Source: Haematobia irritans | Lineage: Eukaryota > Arthropoda > Insecta > Diptera > Muscidae | DNA length: 64,000 nt | Reading direction: 5' to 3' | Assembly (NCBI RefSeq): GCF_050003625.1 | Contig: NC_134398.1 | Location: 90,843,832 to 90,907,831, forward strand | Part shown: positions 45,056-58,509 of the stretch, piece after piece | Numbering within the stretch: position 1 is the first letter of the stretch | How the letters are laid out: each line of letters opens with the position of its first letter | Made by a program: the position numbers and the translations under genes | Notes under the pieces: model-generated | Databases searched by the model: none | The model's input: only the letters and a program-made list of their open reading frames with translations | Told to the model about the DNA's origin: nothing

Positions 45056-46513
45056 CACCCTCAGAAAAAATCGCTTCTTTAACATATGTTCCAAACATAT
45101 TTTGCAGGAAGCACATATATTATTGGATACTGCCGAAACATTAATATGTTTGTTTTATGTGAACATATTATATGTTTGGAAGCATTTTGAGCCCAAAAAT
45201 ATTATATGCTTGGAAGAATTTTTCCCAAAGACGATTGTGCTCATTCCCTAACATACTCGTAATTTTCACTTCCACGAAATATTTTAGTTATTGGCACCTT
45301 TTTCTGTAATACAAATAATGTTGAAGAAATTATTCACTTTTATAATTTTTTTAAATTTTACCTTTCGCCTGCACGGAGAATCGAACCGAGGACCATACAG
45401 TTTGTAAGCCAACACACTATCCACTGGGCTACGTAGCTGTTATAGTCACCAGCAGATAAATATCGTTATAAGTTACATTTATATAGCATAGTTTGCAGCG
45501 CCCACGAGCCCATGCAAACATAACGTTATTTAACAGAAACATACATTTGTTTGCCACGTGGAGCAGTGGTTAGCATGTCTGCCTTGCATGCAAAGGGTCG
45601 TGGGTTCAATCCCTGCTCCGACCGAACATTTTTTTTTTTAATTTACACATTTATATTTATTCTACATTAAATTTTTATAATAAAACTTCGAAATGTGGGT
45701 TATTAAAAATTTATAGTCACTTTTATATTTGAAGGTGTCCGTCAACTCCTCGTGGACTACTTATTAATAAAGAGGAACTAAACTTTGTTTTTATACATTT
45801 TACTGTGTAATTTTTCACTATTTCCTCCTTATTTCATTTTACTCTCCCAACTCTAAAAAGAGTATAGTGCCCTTTCGTTATTTTTATTAAGACCCCTGAT
45901 TCCTTTTAACGAACCAAGAAAAAAATTGTGCCCATAATGCCAAAATTATAAACAAAACACATGTCAACACATACATAATATGTTGCTCTCAAGGCGAAAA
46001 CATATGCTGTTTGTTTTTCAAATGTCTACTCTCTTGGTTCCGAATGTCTATTCTCTTTATTCAAATTAAATAATATTTAGACTTAAGCATATCAAATTTT
46101 TGGCCTTATCATAAAACAGTTTTCCGAAACAACATACAAGCGGTTTCACAGAAATTGTTCTCTTTTGATTCTTTCGCTGTGTTTTGTTGGTATCTTTCGT
46201 CAACTCTCCCGGTTTCCATCTTTATTTCTTTCTCTACACCCTCTCTGTCGCTTTGAATAAAATATCACAACATATGTATGTTCAGTCGAAATTTGTAAAT
46301 TTATATATGTTTGCATTCACACATATGATTTTTATGAAACATTCATGCCCCAAACATAATATATTCTAACATATTAACATAGATGTCCCAAACATTTAGT
46401 GTTAGTTTAGGAACATTACATGTTTGCTCTTAAATATATTGTGTTTAAAAATTGTGCCCGAAACACATTTTGTTTATATCGGAACATATGAAAAACATAT
46501 TTTTCTAACAGTG
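45056..46513 (+). mobile_element. Element A, complete copy 2
   Basis: 1458 bp, TG duplication (45054-45055, 46514-46515). tRNA-like modules at 45366-45439 (minus) and 45553-45624 (plus). Nearly identical to 3677-5134. Confidence 0.9.
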
Positions 46514-46874
46514 TGTTAACCAATTTTTATTATCGGGTTTCTCACAAAATAAGCAAGTAAACCAAAATAATACTGACTTTTTAACTTGGTAGGGGTATAT
46601 AAATCTTATGGTGTTGTAAAAATTAACTAAACTACAATGTTATAGATGAACTAAAATTTAAGAAAATTATAAACTAGACAAGTTGAAAAAAATCTTAAGG
46701 GCTAAATCATGGTCAATATTACTACAGTTTAGTTCATTTTGCAATGCAAAAGGGTTCACTGTTTTTTCAGTGTTCACAATCTGCAGGTTTTTTTTTATCG
46801 CGCGTATAATGATTTTTTGATGCTATAAATACAATATTTTTTATTGTAGTTTTTGATGTTAAAAAAGAATACCA

Positions 46875-48276
46875 CACCCAGAAAAAATTGACCCCTTCTT
46901 TAAGTTAAATTGAACTCATTATGAAGAAAGTCGAACTTCGTATAGCGCCAAAGACATTTTTATTTGTTTGAACGATGTGATTTTCGTAGAAATTTGATAG
47001 AATGCATTCCATATATTAGTTAATATTTTCCTATATTGTACCACTATACGATACTACAGAATGAAAAAATTTAACTGAATTGATATGGAATGATTTTATT
47101 GAACTTTTTCATTCATTTGGACAAATCTTACATATTTGAGGTAAACCTTTGACATCAAAATTGGAACTGCTTACCTTCGTTTTTAAATAAAATTTTATTT
47201 ATTTATATAAGCAATTTTTTCTTCAATAAAAGACATGTTTTTGTAATATATTGAATATATTTATTAAGAATCAACAGCATCGACTGGCCTTGAAATATTA
47301 GTTTATATACCACTATTTCCAATTTCCATGTAATGTTATCAACTGTAAAACACATTTTTTCTTCTTCTTGTACCTTCCAGTTTTAATAACTGCTGCCTAA
47401 CGATTTTGTCCTCCTTTTACAATTTCAATACCTACAAATATAAAAAATCATAAACCAATTTTTTAACAAAAGGTTAGCGTCACTGAATGTTATCTGATAA
47501 TTGAAGATTCCACAATGAAGACGAATGAAGGGGTTGTGATTCTGTTGGTGTTGTCATTCTTTATACATCATCACGAACATTGATAGACTTATTGTTTGTT
47601 AATTTCAATAATTTTCAAAAAACGAAAAATGTTCTCAATTCAAAATAACAAATATTTTATATATTTTGTTGTTTATTATATTATTTTACTATAATATTTT
47701 TTAATACTCCGTACACCATAACAACACAATTCCAACTAAAAACACAACCCACGCGCAAACATATCGATTACATCGGTGACAGGTATCGATTACAGGTAGA
47801 TAAAAGAAATATAGGAAATTTTCGTATATTCTAACAAGTATGTTTCCTTAAGGTTTGAAAGGATTGAATACTTCTTAGTACGAATGAACTAAAATATTTT
47901 TCTATGGTAAGTGTTATTCGTATGTATGATAAGCTTTCTATAATAAAGGAAGTCAGAATTATCATTTTATATGAAATTTTACTAATTTGAGGAAACTTGG
48001 TTTTTGTTTGGTTTATGTTTATTTTTACGAGAGCTTTGTTATCAGTGAATAAAAGTTTCTTGTTCAGTAGTAAATTCTTATACCCCGCGAATAAAACAGT
48101 ATTAGTAAAATTCTATGCCTTATTCTAGTTAATGAACTATTCCTAACTGCTTTCAGTTTAGGATGTTTTTACTGAAACTAGTAAATTTTATTATTTCACA
48201 CAAAAATTTAACTTAATGGAAATAAAATGGCTAAACTAAATTGATGAACATTTGTTCTTTTAGTTTCGAAGGCAAT
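46875..48276. mobile_element. Element X copy (CACCCAGAAAAAA termini)
   Basis: Left end CACCCAGAAAAAATTGACC. The right end is degraded, but its homologue at 63102 ends TTTTTTCTGGGTG. No ORF. Partial copies: 50140-50788 (inverted), 57886-58509 (inverted) and about 61226-63102. Confidence 0.55.
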
Positions 48277-48321
48277 TTTTGCACATTCAAAACTTTATTT
48301 CCTTCGTTTTTTCCTTGCATA

Positions 48322-49013
48322 CACCGAAAAAAGCCCAGTTCCAAAGAATTTGTCTTTACACTAATGATTTTGGTATTGATTCCGAGTCAATGCTATCAAA
48401 GTCCTTTAAAAACGTGTTAACTACAACTTAAATTTCCAAATACAAACTCGACATCAAGTAGAAATTATTCTATGTATCAAGTAAAAAACGTCTTTAAAAT
48501 AAACCCCCCTGTTCTAGTTTACGAATTCGCAAAACGCAAATTTTTTCACTTACTTTATTTTCGAACTACAATTATTTATAATACGAAATTGTTACACACT
48601 GTTCTTGTGGATAAGGAATTTAATCAGAAGAAATTTCTTGCTAAAAAATGGAATGTTTCAGAAGATATTGAAAAATTAAAATTTTGCGTTTTGCTAATTC
48701 GGAACCCAGAACATGGGGGAAAGTGTTGAAAAACATATATTTTTGAACGCTTTTTGCTTTTTTAAAGATGATTTCATTCATTTTGAACAATTTTTCAGAG
48801 TTTACCTTAGTCTGACAAAATTTTCTTTCATGTAAAGATACCCATTTTTAAGTTGAATCACACAAGGACAAAACTACTTCACTGACAAGTTTGTCGACTT
48901 TGGGACAAGGAAAAAACTTTATATAAGAGAAATACACATATGATATGTTAAGCAAAATTCCCGTTCGTATTTTAAGGACATGAAATTTTTGGGCTCACAA
49001 TATTTTTTCAGTG
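48322..49013. mobile_element. Element Z (TIR CAC.GAAAAAA, TA duplication)
   Basis: 692 bp. Left CACCGAAAAAAGCCC, right in reverse complement CACTGAAAAAATATTGTGAGCCC. TA at 48320-48321 and 49014-49015. A short open frame (48472-48729) shows no recognisable domain. Confidence 0.75.
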
Positions 49014-49015
49014 TA

Positions 49016-49644
49016 CAAAGCAATTTACATCTATTTTTTAACTTGCAATACCTTGAAAATATTATAATAACGTAATATAATAAGGACACCATAAACGAGT
49101 CAAAAACTTTACAACAAGTTTAAGGTATTCGCAAAAATGTCCCACATAATGGCGAGCATCATTAATGTTTCAATTGAGCTATGAAATATATGGAAAACTT
49201 TATTCTGGCAGCAAATGCTAGATAAAAACTCCGTTTTGTCCATATTGCATTAGAAACGTGAAAACTAAAAAAGCTAAAAATCGCTAAAAGGGTCATGAAA
49301 AAAGCCAGATATAGCGGCAAAATAGCTAAGTTGGCATCGCTGATTAGAACTAAAATACAGCCTTACATTAATAGGAACTACGTGCTTACATTAATACCAA
49401 AATGTGGGTTTGATGGCAGTTCGGGACATAGCGAGTGGAACCAGAAAGTAGAAAATAAAAGTGTGGATGACAGTAACTTATTTGTAACGTAACTCCAACT
49501 TGTAACAATATCAGACTCGAATTACCAAAACAATTTAGATCACAATTAATTGGGATTGTCCTCCTCTCGCGCATATATTAGATTTTTCGAGTGATTTCTT
49601 CATATGTCATATACACTTGACCAAAAACAATGACAAATAATGTA
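49016..49644. other. Non-coding, nothing recognised
   Basis: AT-rich sequence with only short open frames and no domain, TIR or RNA gene that I can support. Confidence 0.5.
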
Positions 49645-50136
49645 CACGGAAAGAACAGTGAACCCACCATGAAGAAAACTTTCGGTTAATTTTAGAAAGT
49701 TTTGAATATTTTTAGAAAATTTTAACAAACAGTATTACAAACGCTTGCATCACGCCGATGTCATTAAAATAAGTAAATATTTTTCGACGAATTCAAGAAA
49801 ATTTATTAGACATAATTTAGTTTTTTTTTCACTTTTTAAAGAAAAATTTGTAGTTTAAAGGAAAAACTTGGAGTTCAAAATTGCAAGAATGTCTTTAGAG
49901 ACATACGAATTTCATGATGAACGCATTTGTAGTAAAATTTGCAAATTTAAAGAATTGCTGAACTATTTTGTGGAAGACACGAATTTAGTTAATCTTTATG
50001 CTTTATTTGTGTATATTTTTTCCTCGGTTTTTGTTAATTTAACTAACATACGCACAAAATTATTAGAGTACATGAAACCTTCTCCAATAAAGTTAAATTG
50101 GCTTTAGTGAAATAGAAGGTTCACTTTTTTTGAGTG
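49645..50136 (-). mobile_element. Element Y, copy 1 (TA duplication)
   Basis: 492 bp. Ends CACGGAAAGAACAGTGAACCC and, in reverse complement, CACTCAAAAAAAGTGAACC. TA at 49643-49644 and 50137-50138. Inverted relative to the copy at 61939-62452. Confidence 0.82.
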
Positions 50137-50139
50137 TAT

Positions 50140-50788
50140 ATAGAAGAAAAATCAGAATTTATCAAAAGAAAGCAAAACATTCAATTACAATTCCGAGAAA
50201 AAATGCGACTAATAATAGGAGGAGCTTTGTCTAAGATAAATTCCCACTACCGCACAGTGGTTCCAAATCCACTTTAACTAGAATAAGGCATGGAATTTTA
50301 CTAATACTGTTTTCTTCGCTGGGTTTAAGAATTTACTAATGAACAAGAAAATTTTATTCATTGATAACAAAGCATTCGTAAAAATAAACAAAAACCGAAC
50401 TAAAACCAAGTTTCCTTAAATTTAGTAAAATTTCTTATAAAATGATAATTCTAACTTCCTTTCTATTAGAAAGTTTATCATACATACGAATAAAACTTGG
50501 CATAGAAAAATACTTTAGTTCATTCGTACTAAGAAGTATTCAATCCTTGCAAGACTTAAGGAAACACACTTGTTAGAATATAGGAAATTTCCCTATATTT
50601 CTTTTATCTGCCTGTAATAGATACCTGCCATCGATGTAATCGATATGTTTGCGCGTGGGTTGTTTTTTTAGATGGAATCGTGTTGTTAGTAAAATAATAT
50701 AATAAATAACAAATAAAATATATAAAATATTTGTTATTTTAAATTAGTGAGAACATTTTTCGTTCTTTTTTTTAATATTAAACATATA
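50140..50788 (-). mobile_element. Element X fragment, inverted
   Basis: Reverse complement of about 47630-48110 (shared CCACGCGCAAAC and GTATCGATTACAGG-like blocks). It lies between element Y copy 1 and the deleted DD41D transposon. Confidence 0.6.
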
Positions 50789-51661
50789 AAAGGGTGGTTA
50801 AATTGTAAGGGCCGATGGTGAATGTGAACCACACCTAAACGCCAAGTTTTTTCCGAATTTTATTTGACATTTCTCTATTTCAGACTTACTCAATTTGAGC
50901 CATGGACGTCGTGAATGGGCAGAATGGTTCCAAGAAATGGCAACAGTGGATGATCAATTTTCGAAGAAAATCATCTTCAGTGATGAGGCACATTTTCACC
51001 TCAGTGGATTCGTCAATAAACAGAATTGCCGCATTTGGGCGAATGTGAATCCAAGAGTCATTGTAGAAAAACCAATGCACCCACAAAGAGTGACTGTTTG
51101 GTGCGGTTTATGGGGTGGCGGCATCATCGGGCCGTATTTTTTTCCAAAATGAGGCCGGTCAGGCAGTTACTGTGAATGGTGTTCGCTATCGTGAGATGAT
51201 AACAAACTTTTTATAGCCCGAATTGGAATATATGGATGTGGACGATATGTGGTTTCAGCAGGACGGTGCCACTTGCCACAGAGCTAACGAAACAATGACT
51301 CTTTCCGTAACAAATTTAATGGCCTTGTTATCTCACGTAATGGCGATGTCAATTGGCCGCCAATATCATGTGATTTGACACCGTTGGACTTTTTTCTTTG
51401 GGGTTACGTCGATAAGCCAGCAACAATTCAAGAGCTAAAGGATGAGATAATTCGGCACATTATGCCTCAGCGTCATCGAAAATTTGGACCATCGGATGAA
51501 GGTGTGCCACCGAGGTCGCGGCGCCCATTTGGCCGATATTTTGTTCCATACATAATTGAGTAATACCAATATATCATAATAAAATAAAATTGCAATAATT
51601 TCCTAAATAGTTTGTTTTTTATTCAAAATCAACATCGGACCTTGAAATTTTAACCACCCTT
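50789..51661 (+). mobile_element. DD41D Tc1/mariner element, internally deleted, with both TIRs
   Basis: Terminal inverted repeats AAGGGTGGTTAAA followed by (A/T)TT..AAGG.CCGATG.TGA on both sides, next to TA dinucleotides. The roughly 870-bp length is shorter than a full element (about 1.3 kb): the N-terminal coding region is missing. Related to, but clearly distinct from, the rosa-like copies at 1, 1581 and 63512. Confidence 0.85.
50895..51563 (+). pseudogene. DD41D transposase remnant
   Basis: First catalytic Asp region FSDEAHFHLSGFVNKQNCRIW, then VTVWCGLWGGGIIGPYFF, where a run of T residues shifts the frame (about 51140). It continues as VTVNG.RYREMITNFL, stop TAG near 51215, and MWFQQDGATCH. 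The third-Asp region LTPLDFFLWGY is in yet another frame. At least three lesions plus the missing N-terminus: inactive. Confidence 0.85.
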
Positions 51662-51663
51662 TA

Positions 51664-51865
51664 TAACAAACAATACGTCTATCAATGTTCGTGATGGTGT
51701 CGATATAGCCACGTCCGTCTGTCCGTGAACACATTTTTGTAATCAAATTCTAGGTCGCAGTTTTAGTCCAATCGACTTTAAATTTGGCACAAGTATGTGG
51801 TTTGGCTCAGAATAGAACCCTATTGATTTTGGAAGAAATCGGTCCAGATTTAGATATAGCTCACA
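51664..51865. repeat. Calyptrate-type interspersed repeat fragment
   Basis: Contains GTCCGTCTGTCCGTG and GATTTAGATATAGCTC, typical of the repeats at 18211 and 55271. Cut on its right by element A copy 3. Confidence 0.6.
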
Positions 51866-53324
51866 CACCCTCAGAAAAAATCGCTTCTTTAACATATGTT
51901 CCAAACATATTTTGCAGGAAGCACATATATTATTGGATACTGCCGAAACATTAATATGTTTGTTTTATGTGAACATATTATATGTTTGGAAGCATTTTGA
52001 GCCCAAAAATATTATATGCTTGGAAGAATTTTTCCCAAAGACGATTGTGCTCATTCCCTAACATACTCGTAATTTTCACTTCCACGAAATATTTTAGTTA
52101 TTGGCACCTTTTTCTGTAATACAAATAATGTTGAAGAAATTATTCACTTTTATAATTTTTTTAAATTTTACCTTTCGCCTGCACGGAGAATCGAACCGAG
52201 GACCATACAGTTTGTAAGCCAACACACTATCCACTGGGCTACGTAGCTGTTATAGTCACCAGCAGATAAATATCGTTATAAGTTACATTTATATAGCATA
52301 GTTTGCAGCGCCCACGAGCCCATGCAAACATAACGTTATTTAACAGAAACATACATTTGTTTGCCACGTGGAGCAGTGGTTAGCATGTCTGCCTTGCATG
52401 CAAAGGGTCGTGGGTTCAATCCCTGCTCCGACCGAACATTTTTTTTTTTTAATTTACACATTTATATTTATTCTACATTAAATTTTTATAATAAAACTTC
52501 GAAATGTGGGTTATTAAAAATTTATAGTCACTTTTATATTTGAAGGTGTCCGTCAACTCCTCGTGGACTACTTATTAATAAAGAGGAACTAAACTTTGTT
52601 TTTATACATTTTACTGTGTAATTTTTCACTATTTCCTCCTTATTTCATTTTACTCTCCCAACTCTAAAAAGAGTATAGTGCCCTTTCGTTATTTTTATTA
52701 AGACCCCTGATTCCTTTTAACGAACCAAGAAAAAAATTGTGCCCATAATGCCAAAATTATAAACAAAACACATGTCAACACATACATAATATGTTGCTCT
52801 CAAGGCGAAAACATATGCTGTTTGTTTTTCAAATGTCTACTCTCTTGGTTCCGAATGTCTATTCTCTTTATTCAAATTAAATAATATTTAGACTTAAGCA
52901 TATCAAATTTTTGGCCTTATCATAAAACAGTTTTCCGAAACAACATACAAGCGGTTTCACAGAAATTGTTCTCTTTTGATTCTTTCGCTGTGTTTTGTTG
53001 GTATCTTTCGTCAACTCTCCCGGTTTCCATCTTTATTTCTTTCTCTACACCCTCTCTGTCGCTTTGAATAAAATATCACAACATATGTATGTTCAGTCGA
53101 AATTTGTAAATTTATATATGTTTGCATTCACACATATGATTTTTATGAAACATTCATGCCCCAAACATAATATATTCTAACATATTAACATAGATGTCCC
53201 AAACATTTAGTGTTAGTTTAGGAACATTACATGTTTGCTCTTAAATATATTGTGTTTAAAAATTGTGCCCGAAACACATTTTGTTTATATCGGAACATAT
53301 GAAAAACATATTTTTCTAACAGTG
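51866..53324 (+). mobile_element. Element A, complete copy 3
   Basis: 1459 bp, CA duplication (51864-51865, 53325-53326). tRNA-like modules at 52176-52249 (minus) and 52363-52434 (plus). Differs from copy 1 by about one T in a homopolymer. Confidence 0.9.
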
Positions 53325-53337
53325 CATATATGCACCC

Positions 53338-53429
53338 TTATTCCTGAAGTCGCCCTCGCTCTCGCCGTCGCATTTTGTCGTCTGTCGCTTTTAAGTCGTC
53401 TCGTCATTCATTTGGTATTCCTGCGAAGT

Positions 53430-53461
<32 letters not shown>

Positions 53462-53860
53462 TTACTTTTGGTACCAATTACAATACTCGGTAATAAAAGG
53501 CCGATATCGCTAGAAAACAATCAGCTGATGTGCAAAAAAAAGAATTTTAATTTTTTCGGTTTAAAATATTTTTATTTTTGACGCAATTCTAAGTCGGAAA
53601 ATCAAGAAAAAATGTTTAATTTGACGCGGAAAAAATGTGGATATATATTCGAGGACGGTTAAAGCTTCCAAAACTACAAAAAATGGCGACGACGCTGAGA
53701 TCAATGGCACAAGGATCATCGTGAAAGAAAACAATCAGCTGATGTGCAAAACAGAATTTTAATTATTTGCGTTTAATGCTGTTTGTTTGTTTGTAATCCA
53801 ATGTTGAAAATCAAAATAAATGATAAATTTGACTCGGGAAATGATTTAGATATCTACATT
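53338..53860. promoter_or_regulatory. GC-richer promoter-like stretch with E-box palindromes and partial tandem duplication
   Basis: Unusually GC-rich for this window (CGCCGTCGC, (GACGGC)n and (GAC)n runs at 53436-53462). The sequence AAACAATCAGCTGATGTGCAAAA occurs at about 53514 and 53731, followed by matching sequence, so it is a diverged duplication about 215 bp apart. ATCAGCTGAT matches the E-box motif common in Drosophila housekeeping core promoters. It could be a promoter, possibly the upstream end of the minus-strand Rab30 gene, or simply another repeat. No transcript evidence. Confidence 0.25.
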
Positions 53861-54208
53861 AGGACAATAACAACATCCGGCATATACAATTGGAACGACG
53901 TTGACATTATGTGTCCAAGGATCATTCAAATTTCGACACAATTGTTACCTAAATTTGGTGCTAAATAAAATACATTGGCCTTGAAGGATTTCTATTAAAA
54001 ATAAATGGAATTGAAAATCAACACGTTTACTTTAATTGTTCAGTGTTCTTTTCTATGATTTGAATGTGATGACCATAACTGCTATACGTACTGATTTTTC
54101 TCCCATTTTTTTGTAATTGTTGAAGATTAGTCACTTTACCTCTTACCAATTTCCATTTTATACATTTATTTTTCAATTGTTCGATTAATAAAGTCGATTA
54201 ATAAAGTC

Positions 54209-55273
<1,065 letters not shown>

Positions 55274-55975
55274 GATCGATATGAACTAATACGGTCCCAG
55301 AAGCCAGTGTTTTACCCCAATTTGGTTGAAATTTTGCACTAGGAGTACAATTAGTAGTGTAGTCAAGTGTGCCATTGAAAACGGTTCAGATTTAGATATA
55401 GCTCATATATATATCGTTCGCCCGATTTACACTCATATGATCACAGAGGCCAATTTTTTGCTCCGATTTAGTTGAAATTTTCCACAGGGAGTAGAATTAG
55501 CATTGTAGCTATGCGTGCCAAATTTGGTTGAAATCGGTTCAGATTTATATATAGCACCCATATATATGCTTTTCTGATTTCGACAAAAATGGTCAAAATA
55601 CCAACATTTTCCTTGTAAAATCTCCACTGCTTAGTCGGAAAGTTGTAAAAAAGACTCTAATACATATATATCGAGCGATAAGTCATAAATAAACTTTTGC
55701 GAAGTTTACTTAAAATTGCTTCAGGTTTAAAGGTTTCCCATATTTGTTTACTAACATTGTGTTCCACCCTAGTGCATTAGCCGACTTAAATTTTGAGTCT
55801 ATAGATTTTGTAGAAGTCTATCAAATTCTGTCCATATCGAGTGATATTTAAATGTATGTATTTGGGACAAACCTTTATACGAGGGCGGTTCGCAACTTCT
55901 TAGCCTATCAATGAAAGAGAATAGTTAGTTTTTCAAAAATATTTTTATTTTTCAATATAATCTCTTGAAACTTTT

Positions 55976-57603
55976 CTAGTAATTAAAATAGTTTTCCTCA
56001 AGGTCTTCAAAATAGTGGTTTACAACTGTAATTGCATCTTCATTTGAGGTAAAACGCTTGCCAGCAAGGAATTTTTTTAGATTTGGGAACAAGTAAAAGT
56101 CACTTTGAGCTAAATCAGAAAAATAAGGCGGGTGGTCAAGCAACTCGTACTTTAATTCGTTGATTTTAGCCATTGTTAAAACACTCTTGTGCGCTGGTGC
56201 GTTGTCTTGATGAAAAATTATTTTTGTGTGTTTTAAGCCAGGACGTTTTTCTCGAATTTGTACATTTAATTGATCCAAAAGGTTGCAATAGTACTCTGAA
56301 TTTATTGTTTTACCCTTTTGCAGTCAATCAATAAAATACCTTTGAAGTCCCAAAAAACCGTTGCCATAACCATTAGCGTAGCTAGGCAATTTTCCTAGGG
56401 GGGGCTATAGCCCCCCTAGCTAAAAATTTATAGACTGAACTTATAGGTTCAATTAATGTTTTATTTCATAAAATTGAATAAAAAATTAGACATCAAAATA
56501 ACTCGACAATTAATTTATAATAAAGCAACTAAAAGTAGTTCCACACTTTTCCCAGCAAAAAAATTGTGAGTTGTTCTAAAGGCACAACTTTAAAAGCACT
56601 TCCAAAAATTATTCTCAATTCAATTTTTTTAACTACACAGGACGTTTTTTTTATTTCATTTTTTCATATTTTAATGTGTAATTTTTTGTTTTCTATTTTT
56701 TTAAATAGTTAAAAAAAAGAGTAAGAATAAATAAATTGGTACAAATTATTCAAATTTTGCCATAAAACTGCTAAATCCATTATAGAAAAATCGATACTTT
56801 TGGAAATTATCCGAAGAAAAACGTTTCAAACAAGCGTCAGAATGCATTAAAAATCATAAAAACAATAAAAAAATTATTTATTTGGGAAAATATCACAAAT
56901 TTTTTTAATTCACATTCAAAACATTGAATTCGGATCTCACCTTAAGAAGTGATGCAAATTCATTGCAACGGCTGTTGAAACGGTGGACATTTGTCCTATG
57001 ACAAGCTCATATTACATTCATTGCTTCTCCCCCAAGTTTGCACCACTTCTACACCCAAAAAGAACATTTCACTACTTTTTTGGCGACGCTTGTTCGCAGC
57101 ATTATTAAGATATTAATTTATGAAAGAATAGTTTTAATATCAATTACTATTTTTTTAATTAAATTGACTAAACTAAATCAATCAAAAGGTCAACCACAGC
57201 TTTATTTCAGAAATATCTGACTTCAAACATTGCCATCGGCAACTGCTACCACAACCCAAGTAATTCGATTGTTCATGAAAGTCTTTAGCGGAACTTTGTG
57301 CGATTGTATATACTTGTTTAGTTGTTAAAAAAAATAAAAAAAACTATTGACATTTATTGAAAAATGGAAAATCATAGAGTTTCAAATTCTGGGGGGGGCT
57401 AAAATTTTTCTGGGGGGGTCTAAGCCCCCTCCCCAGAGGCCTTCCTACGCTTATGGCCATAACCTTACCAGCCGATTGAATTGTTTTTGCCTTCTTTGGG
57501 AAACTTCCTTCAGCTTCAGTCCATTGTTTGGGTTGTTCTTTTATCTCGATAAACTTTTTTTATGTAAATATTTAATGACAGCACGCATTTCTATTTTTTC
57601 CAT
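55976..57603 (-). pseudogene. mariner transposase remnant
   Basis: N-terminus MEKIEMRAVIKYLHKK from ATG 57603, soon interrupted by TAA and a large internal deletion. It then continues WTEAEGSFPKKAKTIQS up to VMATVF, where the MITE intervenes. The C-terminal part 55976-56278 shows HQDNAPAHKS and SDLAQSDFYLF, with 34 residues between the two catalytic Asp residues (DD34D, mariner proper). The first Asp and most of the DNA-binding domain are missing. Inactive. Confidence 0.86.
56371..57455. mobile_element. hAT-like MITE (8-bp duplication GCCATAAC)
   Basis: 1085-bp insertion in the mariner. Ends CATTAGCGTAGCTAGG and, in reverse complement, CATAAGCGTAGGAAGG; 8-bp duplication GCCATAAC at 56363-56370 and 57456-57463. 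G/C-run hairpins near both ends (GGGGGGGCTATAGCCCCCC-like). No transposase. A scrap related to the repeat at 19740-19800 (CAACCCAAGTAATTCGATTG) lies at about 57250. Confidence 0.82.
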
Positions 57604-57885
57604 TGTAAAAAAAAATTCGGATGCGTCGTGTTGCGTCGGTGTTGCCAGATCGAAACAAAATTTAACATGTGATCATAACAGAGATGGAAGTTTCCAAAAC
57701 ACTTAACTTTTTTCTGTTTATACCGCGCTTTTTGTGCTAGGCTAAGAACTTTCCGAACTGCCCTCGTATATAGTCCCCAACACATTTGACGGATGTGATA
57801 TGGTATCGAAAATTTAGATATACAAAGTGGTGAAGGGTATAATATAGTCGGCCCCGCCCGACTTTAGACTTTCCTTACTTGTTTT

Positions 57886-58509
57886 ATTCTGTAGTATAGT
57901 GCTACATAAATATAGGAAAATGTTAACTACTATATGGAATGCATTCTATCTAATTTCTACGAATATCACAGTGACGCTAACCTTTTGTGAAAAAATTAGT
58001 TTATGATTTTTTTATATTTGTAGGTATTGAGATTGTAAAAGGAGGAAATTGTGAAAAGTACAAGAAGAAAAAATGCGTTTTACAGTTGATAACATTACAT
58101 GGAAATTGGAAATAGTAGAATAATAAACTAATATTTCAAGGCCGATCGATGCTGTTGGTTCTTAATAAACATATTCAATATATTACTAAAACATCTATTT
58201 TAATGAAGAAGAAATTGCTTATATAAATAAATAAAATTGTATTTAAAAACGAAGGTAAGCAGTTCAAATTTTGATGTCAAAGGTTTACTACAAATATGTA
58301 AGATTTGTCCAAATGAATGAAAAAAGTTCAATAAAATCATTCCATATATGAATTCAATTCAGTTAAATTTTTTTATTCTGTAGTATAGTGGTACAGACAT
58401 ATAGGAAAATGTTAACTACTATATGGAATGCATTCTACCTAATTTCTACGAATATCACATCGTTCAAACAAATAAAAATGTATTTGGCGATATACGAAGT
58501 TGAACTTCC
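57886..58509 (-). mobile_element. Element X fragment, inverted
   Basis: Reverse complement of element X sequence with an internal repetition of the block TTCTGTAGTATAGTG ... ACTATATGGAATGCATTC (57888 and 58376). No gene. Confidence 0.6.

Larger units (their letters stand above)
42414..46772 (+). mobile_element. Element D2 (TIR CAC.GAAAAAA, TT duplication) containing element A copy 2
   Basis: Left end CACAGAAAAAAAGTGTC; right end in reverse complement CACTGAAAAAACAGTG; TT at 42412-42413 and 46773-46774. The left 200 bp and the right 150 bp (for example GTTGAAAAAAATCTTAAGGGCTAAATCATGGTCA) match element D at 17480-21816. The middle holds a series of exon-like segments (43499-44747 onward). Element A copy 2 (45056-46513) lies in the right part with a TG duplication. 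Confidence 0.72.
55880..57766 (-). mobile_element. mariner (DD34D) element, internally deleted and interrupted
   Basis: TIRs CGAGGGCGGTTCGCAACTTC and CGAGGGCAGTTCGGAAAGTTC flanked by TA (55878-55879 and 57767-57768), inserted in an interspersed repeat. The coding strand is minus. A hAT-like MITE (56371-57455) splits it. Confidence 0.88.

Noticed and set aside
49868..50107. 79-codon open frame in element Y
   Set aside because: AT-rich, with no recognisable domain, and it lies inside a short TIR element; chance ORF likely.
52361..52543. Open frame of about 60 codons over the tRNA-like module of element A
   Set aside because: It overlaps the Pol III module and T-run and has no domain; not a gene.
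53235..53581. Short frames with Asp or Arg runs over the GAC repeats
   Set aside because: They derive from a trinucleotide repeat and the end of element A; no start or domain support.
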